64,000 nt of DNA, taken from NCBI GenBank assembly GCA_013396635.1, contig WBMW01005052.1:29985-93984 (forward strand), read 5' to 3'. The DNA comes from Penelope pileata. Lineage: Eukaryota; Chordata; Aves; Galliformes; Cracidae. Below the pieces are notes generated by a model that saw nothing but the letters and a program-made list of their open reading frames with translations, was not told where the DNA came from and did not search any database. Position numbers and translations under genes: made by a program. Positions within the stretch are counted from its first letter, which is position 1. Each line of letters begins with the position of its first letter. Shown here piece by piece: positions 34,401 through 45,495 of this stretch.

Positions 34401-37400
34401 TCCATCTATTTCTACTACAGAAAGCAGAAAACTTTATCAGAGCTCTGGAATGATAGGTTTCCTTACAAACCATGTTCTTTCTGCTAGTATGCAGTCACAC
34501 CTCTTCATGTTTTGATGTGGACTTGCTTCAGGGGAGCGTGTAACATCTTTTAGTAACATTTGTAGATTATTTCATCCATTAATGCTGACTTGTAGTGATT
34601 TGGTTTTGAAAATGCTTTTTTTTTTCAGTATCATGTTTGACTTTCTTTTCAGTGTTTACTTTTCTAAGCTGAGTTTTCTAATTTCTTGAGCAAAGTATCT
34701 AAATATACACACAAGCTTTTTAAAGCTAATTCAGTAACTTAGGGAGTAAAAATGTTCTGAAATGTGGCCATATCTGACTCATTCAAAGCCATGTAGAAGA
34801 CTTTTGCAGTAGTATAACACTGCATTTGTGGTATTTCTATGGGGAAAGAAAGGACCTGCATCTAATTTACTAGGAAGAACCAAGAAGACTTAAATGTGAC
34901 TATGTTTTAGACACAACGATCAATTAGACCATTATAGCAGAACTAATACTGTAGGTACATGCCTTACTTTTCTGGATTTCATAGCTGTCTATGGCTGTTA
35001 CGATAGTGTTTCTCCCAGAGTCAGAGGAAATGATTCTACTCTACGGAACCGTCTCTTCTTGTTTTGGTCTGCGACACACAGACCTTGTGGTTGGAATGAA
35101 TTGAATATGATAAATACTGATTAGTATGGCTTCTTGGTGCAGATTTATCGGCTAAGATTTGGAAGATGCTTGGCCCATCTCATGCTGAAATGCTCCAGAA
35201 TAAGAGCAGTGTTGTTTATGGAGCAGAACTGTGACTTGTCAGATTCTTTTCAGACCTGTTCAAACAACAGCTCGTGTACTGCTGAGTATATGCAGAGTGA
35301 ATCTGGCAGCTGTTGGAGAAAGTCAGTGGATTCAATATGCAAGAAAATCGTGTGCTGTTTATCACTTCCCTGTTGATGCCTTTCAGTGGCTGTAATTTAA
35401 TAAAAGGGAGCGTGTGTGTCTAAGAACGTGGTGTAAAGATACACAGTTTGTGTATATAGTTTGATGCAGATCTGTGGGTTATAATTTGCCTCTGGCTTAC
35501 TGAAGATTCTTGGGATGAACAATGATCTGCTAATGTGCTGGTAAGTTGATTGTTTGTCTAGCAGAGCAGCTATTATCTGATTTGTCAACAAATAACTGTG
35601 CTTGGTTTGTGATTCCTTTTTTTGTCTTTTCATGGCTTGTCAAATTCTTTCAGTGGGGTATTGATGTTTCAAATCTATGATAACAGCAGAATGCACTACA
35701 AGTTAATCATTCCTTATGCAAATATTTTTTCCTTGGCTGCAAAACCTCAGTGCTCTCTTGATGGGAGGCATTCATGTCTGTCTGCGTTTCTTTTTACTTT
35801 TTTTTTTTTTTTTTCCTGAAAGAAGTCATACTTTTTACTGAAAAACTTTAATGAGCATTACTCTGGCTCAGAGGGCCTGTATTGAATGACCTAATATAGC
35901 CAGCAGACTAAACAAATACAGCTTGGACTGCAGAACAGCAACATAGATTGATTTCTGTCGCAAAGAGATTTTTTTTTCTATGTGCAGCTTAGGGAATCCT
36001 GAGTAATTGAATAGAAATCATTGAGCATAGGTGAATTTCCTGAATATTAATGATTTGGAGGCTCTTTCCAAAGCTTATTGAGATAGTGGAACATCCTCTT
36101 GCTTTTTTAATAGCTTCTGGAACATTCCGATGTCTAGCAATTAATTCAATAAGCTGCATTACTCTAAGATCACTGATGTTTAAATTATGTTATTTGAAAT
36201 TTGACAACCTTTAGCAGATAAGAAGAGCTTTGTGTGTGCTGCTTATCCTCTGCTTCTGCTCCCTGGGCATTGCTAATGCATGCTGGAGATACCCAAATGA
36301 ATGATTCAATGAGTAAAGAGGAAAGGAGACTGTTCACTGTACTTTAATACTGAAATACATTCCTGTGTGTGCTTTGCTACTTCTCATCTTCCTAAATCTC
36401 TGAGAAATATGTTGCTCAATGTGGTGTCCCAGGATTAGCTGGGAGAGGACAGCCATATGTGGCTGAGGGACCACCCTGCAAGTATTGTGTGATCCTTACC
36501 ATTGCAGATCTCCTGTTGTTGAGATTGCTGCTCTCCTAGTTTCTCTTCTATAGAGAGTTCATGCATCCACTGCTGTGTCATTCTCTTTTTCCTTTATTTG
36601 ATATGATGTGAGAAGATATCTGCAAGAAGACAAAATCGCCCCCCCAAAAAAATCCACAGTCAGAGCTCCTGTGATAGATTGCTGCAGTTCTGTATTGTGC
36701 CTTGGCATGAATTTCCTGGGGTCACTCTGTGAGCGTGCTGAGCATTGCACTGACTGCCGATGTACCGATTGGTAATGGCACCCACGAGTGATGCTGATTA
36801 GTACATCTCAAAGCTGTATTCAGTTTTACAGCAAATAGAGCTGTGGACTGTTTTTACAGCAACTTGACATTGTGGTGTGTGGATTGTAGACAGTTCCCAG
36901 AGATTTTTATTGCTTAGTTTGCATGTACAGACTTTGATTTGGAGTATATTTTAAGCTGCTGAGCTGCCCAGGAAGGACAGTTACTTCCTGTGAGTCAGAA
37001 TGCTTCAACATCCAAGTAAAACCACTGTGCTAAATGACCTTCTCAGCCTCTAATGTGAATTTTTGAGGATGTTAAAGTTACTGTTAACTGTTGTTCCAGT
37101 CTGGTTTTACAGGCTTGATGTGAATTACTTGTGTTACAACATGTGGGGATCATGACTGCAGTGAGTTATTCTTTTCAATTTAAAACAGGCTAAGTGGCAA
37201 AAAGCAAGCAGGCACTGGAGATGGGAGGATGAGGACATAAGAATACATGCTAGAAGTGGCAGTGCTTGCACTTCATGTGAGTAATTCTGTTCCTACTGTA
37301 AAATCACTTAACTGGGCACAGGAGAATTTTTCTTTAGAGATTTTTGAGCTCAAGGCTACTGATTTGGTTATCATGGAAAACATACAGCAGCTCTGGCTGT

Positions 37401-37744
37401 TTGAAATTTCTGTGAAAACTGAAGCAGCTGTTACTGTAATAGTCCCTCCGGAATGTATTTTCTGCTAGTGTGTTTATCTAACTGAAGAGGATGGATAGCT
37501 TTAAATAGGATAGGAACAATTTTAAATTAGATTGCTATTTCACAAACTTCTTGTATAGAGGTCTTATTCTTGTAATTATGCTACCTACGTGTTTATGAAC
37601 TGTAGCTGGGTACCGGGATCTCTGTGGGTGGTAGGTGCTAAATGATGCTGAGTCTTCCCTGAAGTGTTTCTGCATACTTCCTTGCTGTGTCTGAGTGGAG
37701 CCAGCAGCTCCAAGTTCATTCATGCTGGCCCTCTGCAATGCTTG
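31443..37744. other. Noncoding stretch, nothing recognised
   Basis: AT-rich DNA with homopolymer runs: A near 31649 and 33956, T near 32410 and 35801. The part at about 35820-36200 contains several homeodomain-type ATTA/TAAT cores. I see no exon, RNA gene or transposon. Confidence 0.5.
32410..32430 (+). repeat. Poly-T run
   Basis: About 20 consecutive T, one of the longer homopolymers in the window. No recognisable retroposon body is attached on either side. Confidence 0.85.
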
Positions 37745-38700
37745 TCGTCTGCCCACTGGAAAGGACAGTTATGCTCAGAGGAGGTTCTCCTTGAAAATTG
37801 TCCAGCTCTCCTGGGTCCCTTTGCCCCTCAGGGCAGTTCCCCACCAGACCCTGTCACTCTGGTACCTTTAGTGGCCAAACTCAGCTTTTTTGAAGTCCAG
37901 GTTTGTAATTCTGCTGTTTTGCTCATTCATCTTGGGATCTTAAACTCCACAGTCTTGTTGTCTGTGCTGCCAAGGCTGCCCTTGGCCTTTGTATCATCCA
38001 GGCTCTTGCTTGTTTGTGAGCAGCAGATCCAACAGAGCACCTCCTCTGGTTGGTTCACTGGTCACCTGCATCAGGAAATCCAGAGGTTTCCTAGCTGTGT
38101 AGCTAGGCAGAGCAGGCCTAGCAGCTAGGCCTAGCAGAGGCCCAGCTGTATTGGCCTTCCAGCAGATGCTGAGGTGAATTAAGTCACCTGAGAGTACCAG
38201 TGCCTGCAACTGTGAAGCTATTTCCTGCTGCCTAAAGATAGCTTTATCTACTTGATCTTGTAGGTCAGATCTGTAGCAGACACTTCCTACAACAACCCTT
38301 ATTGCTTATGTGGTCTTTGACTCTTACCCACAAGCTCTTGTGTACTTCCTTGCATGTCTCAAGGCAAAGTTGCATCCACTCAAGACATGCTTCTGCATAG
38401 GACGTGATCCCTCCTGCGTGGCTGCCCACCCCTTTTTTCCTAAAGAGCTTCTGTACCTCCACTGACATAACTCCGTGGCTCCATTAATTTCAGTAAGGTT
38501 GTAGCTCTGCAACTGTGCACTGACTTCTGCTTGTACCCTGCGCTGTGTGTGTTAGTACATAACAATTTGAGATGGGCCTCAGGGCATGCTGCTTTTATAG
38601 GGGAGGTGTGAGAATCTCCCCTTTCATGCTCTCCTGTAGATACATCAGCTCCATCCCTTTTGCCCCCAGCTTTCCTTTATATTATAGGACCCCTCTCTTG
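37745..38700 (-). mobile_element. CR1 LINE, 5' half with endonuclease domain remnant
   Basis: This minus-strand piece covers the apurinic-type endonuclease domain of CR1 ORF2, which nicks target DNA. The best frame (38209 down to 37994) reads ALVLSGDLIHLSICW, then NTAG, then DFLMQVTSEPTRGGALLDLL and LTNK. This corresponds to the family's 'GDFNHPDICW...FL-QV-EEPTRRGALLDLVLTN'. The GDFNH motif at 38174-38188 has become GDLIH, losing the conserved Asn. Plus-strand text at 38300-38700 ('cccacaagctcttgtgtact', 'tgtagctctgcaactgtgca') matches the more 5' endonuclease part. Frames are broken, and no RT domain follows on the left. It is a dead, 3'-truncated copy. Confidence 0.88.
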
Positions 38701-40879
38701 GTATGCCTAGTTTAAGTACTTATCTTTTAATTTACTTAAGTAGGAAGAAAAAAGACAGCAGAAGAAGAAGTCCTCAAAACTTAAGTATTCACTCAAATAA
38801 CTATAAGGTGAAGGATTTTATTTTGTAAACAGGCTCCAGTTTTGCAAAGTAGATCCAACAGTTCAGGAAACATCAAAAGTAAAGCTGCCTCTGCAAAATT
38901 TAGTGCTTTCATATGCACTGCAATGTATTTGTGCAGCTCTTTCCAGTTGGAACCTTGCCTCATTTAGATGGACTGCCTAGCGATGGAGACAGCTGTTCAT
39001 GTTTATTTTCATCCTTGTCATTAAACAAATGGACTTTCTCATTCTCAATATGCTTGTTTCACAGCCTGTGGTCCATTTGTCTACTGAAGGCCCAAACTAC
39101 TTTCAAACTGGTTTAAAAAAAAAAAATCCTAATCCAGTTCATTAAACTTACTGATTCTATTCCAGATTTACATGGCAATTACAGTTAGAGTTATGTTCAA
39201 AATAAAGTGCAGATGCTGAATAAGACAAAGTGTATGATTCATATACTAGGCAGGGCTGGAATAATCTCTCTGAACATCAGCTCATTTTGATGTGCAGCAA
39301 GTAATTATTCCTCACCATGAAATAAGTTCTTAAAATGCCTTTTAGTGTTCTGAAATACCAGTTGTGGGCAGTCTTGTTTCCATTGATTTGTTAGAAGGTT
39401 CTTGGTCTAAATTAAGGCTGCGAGTTTGAATTAAGTAGGGTAAATCATATGTAGGTGAGCAAGTTGCTCTATGTATCATCAATTTGCAGCTGACTTGTGC
39501 TTTCACATCCAGTTGTTCCCCCACTTGGTCAAGAAGATGAGATATTGGGTGGGTGTTTTGTGGGAACTTAGATCCAGGCATCTTTCCTCTCCCTATAACT
39601 AAGCACTGTTATGTCACTTGCAGTCACAGAACAGTTTAGGTTGTGTATGCAAGCATGTATTTGGTATTTCTCAATGTTTGGATTTTGTTCATGTTGAAGT
39701 GTTTAAGCGGGCTTTCATTCAGATTTCTTAGACATCAGGAAGTCAAATATCAGTTCAAAACCCAAAGAACTTCTTTGTTCTCCCTTCTGCTATGTTTTAA
39801 CTGTTTTGCTGCATTTGCTGGACTTTGACATTCTATACCGAGCTCATGAGTTTTCATGATTGCACAGTACTTGTCTATTTGATTCACATATTTAGAAACT
39901 CCTTTGAGCCTGAAAGCATCTAAAGCAGCTGCAAACAATTCTGCTCACCTTCATCAATAATGAGTTCAGATTTAACAAATGGAAAATAATTGTGCCTGGT
40001 AGAATGGGAGGAGTGCATTATTTTGCCTTCATAAAGTAATTTTTGATACCGCTATGATGAGATGAGGTATTTTCCAACAACAAAATTGGCTGGTTTAAGG
40101 CAATTTCTAATTAGACTACTGTGTTTTCTTCCAAATTATTTTTATTTATCATTTTGTACTTCTGGGTTCAATATGTATAGCATTGTTTAAATACAATTTG
40201 GTGTTAGGAACTCTAGAACATACATTATTTCTATCCCTAAATATGTATGCACGCTTCAGTAATTGTATGTACAAAGAAGAGACCTCTCCTGTGCCCCTTC
40301 TGTATGTAGAAAAGGGGATTGTATCATGTCCATTGATTTTTGGTTTGGGACAAGGTATTTCTGGAGCTGTCTTTCTGGAATATTGGCAAGGCAGATGTCC
40401 CAGCTGGCTGGGTACTGTCCTATAGCTGTGCAGCTTGGTTGGAGCAGAAGGTGTTTGTAAGAAAGAGAAGAAACAGGTGACTAACCACAAGGGACCATCA
40501 CTAGTTATTTCCAAACAAAACAATCAAACCATAAGGTGATTCGATAGCTAAGGAAGGAAACAGTTCTGTGACTGAAGTTGAAGTAAGACGGTAAAAGTCC
40601 TTAATTTCATGTCTTGTGAAGAGTAAAAGCTGTTTCCTCAAGGAGAGGCAAGCAGATATTAGTCCTGTAAGTGGCATTCCTTTCTCACAGGAAAATGGAA
40701 AACAGTTTGGAGTAATTAATACCTAGCATGTATATATCTTAAGAGTAAAGAGACAAAGTTAACTAAGGCACTTTGACAGATAAAGGCAAAGTAGGACCTC
40801 AGAAAACAAACCAACAAAACCCATAAGGTTTTGTGGATGATGTAGCATCATGTCATTGAAATGAGTGCCTATTATCAGG
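38701..40879. other. Noncoding stretch, nothing recognised
   Basis: AT-rich, without a gene or element I can name. A 124-codon minus-strand open frame (40149-40523) has no family motif. Confidence 0.5.
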
Positions 40880-41300
40880 ACCTAGAGAACACTAGGAGAC
40901 CTAATTGCCTGAGATCACTAATTGGCCTGACGAGCCTCACCTGGAATCCTCATCAATAATGAGAAGCTCCAGTCAGTGCTCATGCCTGGAGCACTAGTCC
41001 AGACCAGTAGCCCTGCTGGCAGCAATCCTGACTCAGACATTGGATGTTGAAGGTTGATCCTGGTCCCAACCCTGCCTCACCATATGTGATTATGACCAGT
41101 CCGTGCTACTGTCACCAACCTGCTCTGTTCAGGTCCTGTGGGGCTGTGGCCAGTTTGACTCTCCTGTGGAGCAGCTCTCTGCTTTCTTCTCCTTGACACC
41201 TGTCTTCAGTCCTCCCTCTGTCTTGCTGAGTGATAGATTAAGCTAATGAGAGCTTTCTAAGCCCTTATAGGCAGAGGGGCATATGGATCCAAGATAAAGG
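40880..41300. repeat. Unidentified repeat-like, C/T-rich stretch
   Basis: The base composition changes sharply here from AT-rich to more balanced, with many 'cctg', 'ctgac' and 'ctcct' words. It then reverts after about 41300. Composition and length suggest an old LTR or other interspersed element, but I cannot match it to a family, and no target duplication or terminal motif is clear. Confidence 0.3.
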
Positions 41301-41647
41301 CTGCATCCTATTGAAACTATAATGGCAGAGGGACTGGCATAAGGCTCATCAGGCTGTGATAATTTACACATATGTAGGTAATAGCAAGTGATCGCTAAGA
41401 TTTTAGTGAAACTAAAGTCTAGATAGGCTTACTACTTCTTCTTTTTGTACAATTTTCTGTATTTCTTGATTTTTGTCTGGAGGTAGATTAAGCATCTGCT
41501 TTGTAAGACTGATGGAGGCTCAGGGAGAGCATGCAGATGTTAATGTCACTTGCTCTTGGCGTGTGCACTTGACGAAATATTTTCTTCTTTCAAGACTGTA
41601 GGGGAAGATGTTCTTCTGGAGTCCAACACGAGTTGGTAGTGGTGCAC

Positions 41648-41700
41648 ATGTAGACTTCAACCTTTAGTGTAAAATGTAGATACTTCAATCTTTAGTGTAA
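41648..41700 (+). repeat. Imperfect 26-bp tandem duplication
   Basis: 'atgtagacttcaacctttag' plus 'tgtaa' at 41648-41672 recurs at 41674-41700 with a 2-bp insertion and one substitution. Confidence 0.85.
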
Positions 41701-41749
41701 TGATCCCCAAATCAGTAGAGAGCTGGGTGTTACTCTTCTCTGCAGGTTT

Positions 41750-41789
41750 GCTACTCCTTGCATTAAGGAGCTACTCCTTGCATTAAGGA
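41750..41789 (+). repeat. Perfect 20-bp tandem duplication
   Basis: The unit gctactccttgcattaagga occurs twice head to tail (41750-41769, 41770-41789) without mismatch, 50 bp after another tandem duplication. Confidence 0.95.
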
Positions 41790-44424
41790 AAACCTTAACA
41801 GGGCAGAATAGAGCAGTGTCTTTGATCCTGATAAGGACAGCTTTGGAAAGTTTGGGAAAAATGGCAGAAGGCAGAAGCTGCAAAGCCAAATTCTGATCTC
41901 TACTGTTGGGGCATCTGGTGTCATCTAGTGGATGCGTGGTTCCTGTGTACTTTGAGAACCATAAAGGCAGCTTTACATTTTGCAAGGGGACAAAATACTT
42001 AGATGCACAAGTAGAAGGGGCAAAGGCAGGTGACACGAATGATGTAGTTAGTCACTGAATCTTTCAAAACGGTCTCACAGAAGTATCAGAAATACCCTTG
42101 TAGAAAGAAGTGAAAGCAGAGAGGTATGTGGTGCCTCAATTTCCCTGGAGCTTTTAAATTCATAAGGCAGTAAAAATTCTGATGCTGATTCCTGTCTTTC
42201 TACAGGTCAGCAGGGTGTACTTGTGGAGTGATGTTAGGCTGTAGGCTATACCTGTGATTATCTGTCTGTAATTATCTACTTTTTAAAATTGTGCAGAACA
42301 AAAGATCACTGCTTTATCTTCATCTAACAAATGGACAGTGAGTGTTTGCAGGCTGCTGAATTTAAATAAAAGCCTTTTGGAGTAAATAGTTATCATGGCT
42401 GACACATGGATTTGTCCCAGTCTGCTGCAGCTTTTGAGCTCATTGCGTCTCTGGTGTAGTGCTGCAAACTATAAGACAGAGGTAAAATGGAGGAGATAGT
42501 TCCTGTGAAGCATAATTTAAAAAAAAAAAAAGTGTTCTAATTTAGTTGGTAGGTTTGCTTATCTAACGCTATTTTAAGCAAATGAAAGCAGTATTTCATC
42601 ATTGGATCAAGGTTTATACATATTCTTACAGTTGTGAGGATTGTCAAAGTAATTGATGTACTGCCAAAGCTGCAGCGAGGATACAAATAGATTCTTGTGT
42701 GGGTTGGAGTAGATCTCATAGTAATTTCATAGAAATTGTTGTGTGGGGGAAGAATATTTAGTCCCTTATTCTGGGATAAAAACAATCCATTGCTAATGTA
42801 GTTCTTGAGGAGTGTAGATATTGCCTTTCTAAACAGAGCCAGGAATTTATCTAGCTTTAGATTTTGTTTAGATTGATGGTCAAAACTTCAAGGGGGAGAT
42901 TCAGCAATTTTTGAATTTGACCTCTACACGCAGTGTGAACAAGCTTCTCCCTACGTCTGTGTGATGGTTTTGTTTTGGTCCTTTACCATGAGCAAAGATG
43001 TGTTCCTTCTGGTCAGCTGCTGATGTGGAAGCTTTGTGAGGAAAGTACGCATACAGCTTGCTGGTCTCTGGGAAGGATGCGATGCAGCACACTTACCATC
43101 AGAAGCCAGCATTTCTTGTATGTCAGCACTGGTCCAGTGTTGCTTTTTTCTTCAAGAAAAGAATGGCAAGGACGCTGCAGGAAGGAGCAGGAGAAGACTT
43201 TTGAGCCCAGTAAAATATAGACAAGGACAGAAGTGGGTGTAAATGACCTGATAAAAATAAAGGAGGAGCTTACTGCGTTAGTGTCTGTTTCTAAAGATGA
43301 ACTGTATATATTTTTTTCCTTTTGTATTGCTATTTAGTTTGAGATCTAGTCTGCACTACTAAACTTCTTAAAAACTGCAAAATACTGGCAAAAAAAATAG
43401 CGTTTTATTTGAGGAAACTGCTATGGTGCTGCAATAATCAGTCACTGATATTACTGTTGCAACATATGTACCTGTTGATGCTTATAGTCTAGGTGGTACA
43501 CTGATGACTTGTGTGTTTTCGCTTTACCTTTTTTGGCATCAGTATAAGCTGCAAGCTTTAAATGCATAAGCACGAAAATAAGAATGAGAATGTTTTCCTT
43601 GGCCATTCCTTTTACCATGTGCATCATCTAGATCTCTTTTCTCATGCAGTTCTTTTCTGAAGTTTAATTATTGTGGTCCTACCTTCTTGATTTTCATTGT
43701 TTGTCCACCAATGACATTATGCTAAAGAGATCTGTGATAATTTTTGGATGTCTTCTAGATCTTCTGAATCTTTATTTTCTTTTTTTGGGAGTTGTGGTGG
43801 GGTGAAGGCACTGCTAAAACAATTTCAATAGTCGAACTAGGACAGTGGCTTCAGTTTTCTTTGATTTAGGTACCCTTTTCCTGTCGAGGCAAAGGCACAC
43901 TAATAGCTAATTTAAGTCTGAAAATTGATTTTCCTTTCTTACTGCCTTTTATGAACCTCACAGAAATTGCCTGTGATCTTTCCAGGGTTGTTAGATGATT
44001 GAGAACCACTGAAGTATCAAAACTTCTATATGGGAGAAATCGATTGAAAATAATGGCAAGATTCTGCCAGTAGATGGTGCAGTTAGTAAAAATATCCTGT
44101 GGAAACTTCAGAATGAATGAACAAGTTTTGAGTTTTCAGACAAGGGTTTTGGCTTGTGAGACAATGAGTTGGCTTGTTTCATTTTTCTCCTGGTACAGTA
44201 AATTTTGTAACCTGGTTATCTCTACAGTAGAATGTAGAGGAAACTGTAACTTATAATATTCAAAATCATGAGCTTGGAAGTAAATGTGCAGTTAATCTGC
44301 TCAGTAGTTATACATGCTCTTATCCTAAATCCTCTGTATCCTTGTCTTTAGTTTCTATCAGAAGTTACTTTTCTCATAGTGTCTGGTGTGAAGATATGTT
44401 TTGATCCTAGAAGAAAAAACTGGT
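41790..44424. other. Noncoding stretch, nothing recognised
   Basis: AT-rich DNA with short open frames on both strands and no recognisable gene, RNA or mobile element. Confidence 0.5.
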
Positions 44425-44860
44425 AACGCCTGGTAGCATTGAACAGAGACAAGGACATTTTCGGTTCTTCAGCTTCTTGTATTGCGCTCCCGCCCTTCCA
44501 GCTCCTTCACTGGCAGAGCAAGGGACTGGGAGGGGACAGGACCAGGGCAGCTGACCCAAACTGACCAAAGAGCTATTCCATACCGTATGACAGCATGTGA
44601 TTTGCAGAAAGGGAGTTAGCCAGGGAGGGGCTGCTGCTCGGGGAACTGGCTGGGTGTCAGTTGGCAGGTGGATCACTTTGTGTATAATTACCACTATTTC
44701 TATTTATGTTTTCTTTTCCTGTCTTAGTTTTTTTTACCTCAGCCCACAAATTCTACTGTATTTTCCTCCTAATTCTCTCCCCCATCCCATTGGGGGTTGG
44801 GGGGCAGAGTGAGCGAGTGACTGTGTGGTACTTAGCTATTTACTGGATCAAACCACAACA
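44425..44860 (+). mobile_element. Solo LTR of an avian ERVL-type endogenous retrovirus
   Basis: Landmark blocks of a common avian ERV LTR appear in order. They are 'caaggacattttc' (about 44450), 'gcagctgacccaaactgacc' and 'aaagagctattccatacc' (44547-44584), 'ggaggggctgctgctcgggg' and 'aactggctggg' (44624-44653), 'cagcccacaaatt' (44741-44753), 'attctctcccccatcccatt' (44771-44790), 'gagtgagcgagtgactg' (44808-44824) and a terminal 'aaccacaaca' (44851-44860). No gag, pol or env sequence flanks it, so it is a solo LTR. The TATA region ('tatataaac' in intact copies) is degenerate here, and the usual polyadenylation signal before 'cagccca' is lost. The 5' edge is uncertain by tens of bases. Confidence 0.8.
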
Positions 44861-45458
44861 TCCTTGTGTAGTGTAGATAAATACTATGATGAAAATAGTC
44901 TTTCATGTGTGGAGAGAACATTATGGAACTTTCTGAGGGCACCTACAGCTGAACCTTTTTGAGACAATCATGCTGCAACTTGGTTGTTCTTTAAATTGGA
45001 GATTCACGTACCTTAAGGACTAACAGGCGATAGTTGATTTGAATGTTGTCTGTGCACTACCATGTTCCTTGGATTAATTGCAGGAAAACTGATGTAGAAA
45101 CATTTTTCAGCATGGTTAATTTGATAAACTACAGATTTTCAAGGTGTCTTCCAGAGGCTATGCTTGGAAACATTTGCAGAATGTCTCAAAAGTATTACAA
45201 GGCAGTATGAAGAGCTAAAAATTCTTCAGTATTGTGGGATTTTAGCTTGTTACCAATAGTAATGATGAACAGCATTAAACTGAATCTGTTTTAAGGATTT
45301 TCTTTAAAGCATTAAGTTGGCAAAAGTAAAGGTATGTGTACCTCTGAGGCTCCATAAAACAAACTGTAGATCCTAGGTATGAATTGACCATTTACTCACA
45401 TGGATACATACTCAAATTAATGATTTTGTAATAACATAATGACAAATATCAATGCAAA

Positions 45459-45495
45459 TGCGTTCAAGAAATTTGCATTCTTGCATTCAAGAAAT
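45459..45495 (+). repeat. Short direct repeat, 23-bp period
   Basis: 'tgcgttcaagaaat' (45459-45472) recurs as 'tgcattcaagaaat' (45482-45495). It is a minor local duplication. Confidence 0.75.
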
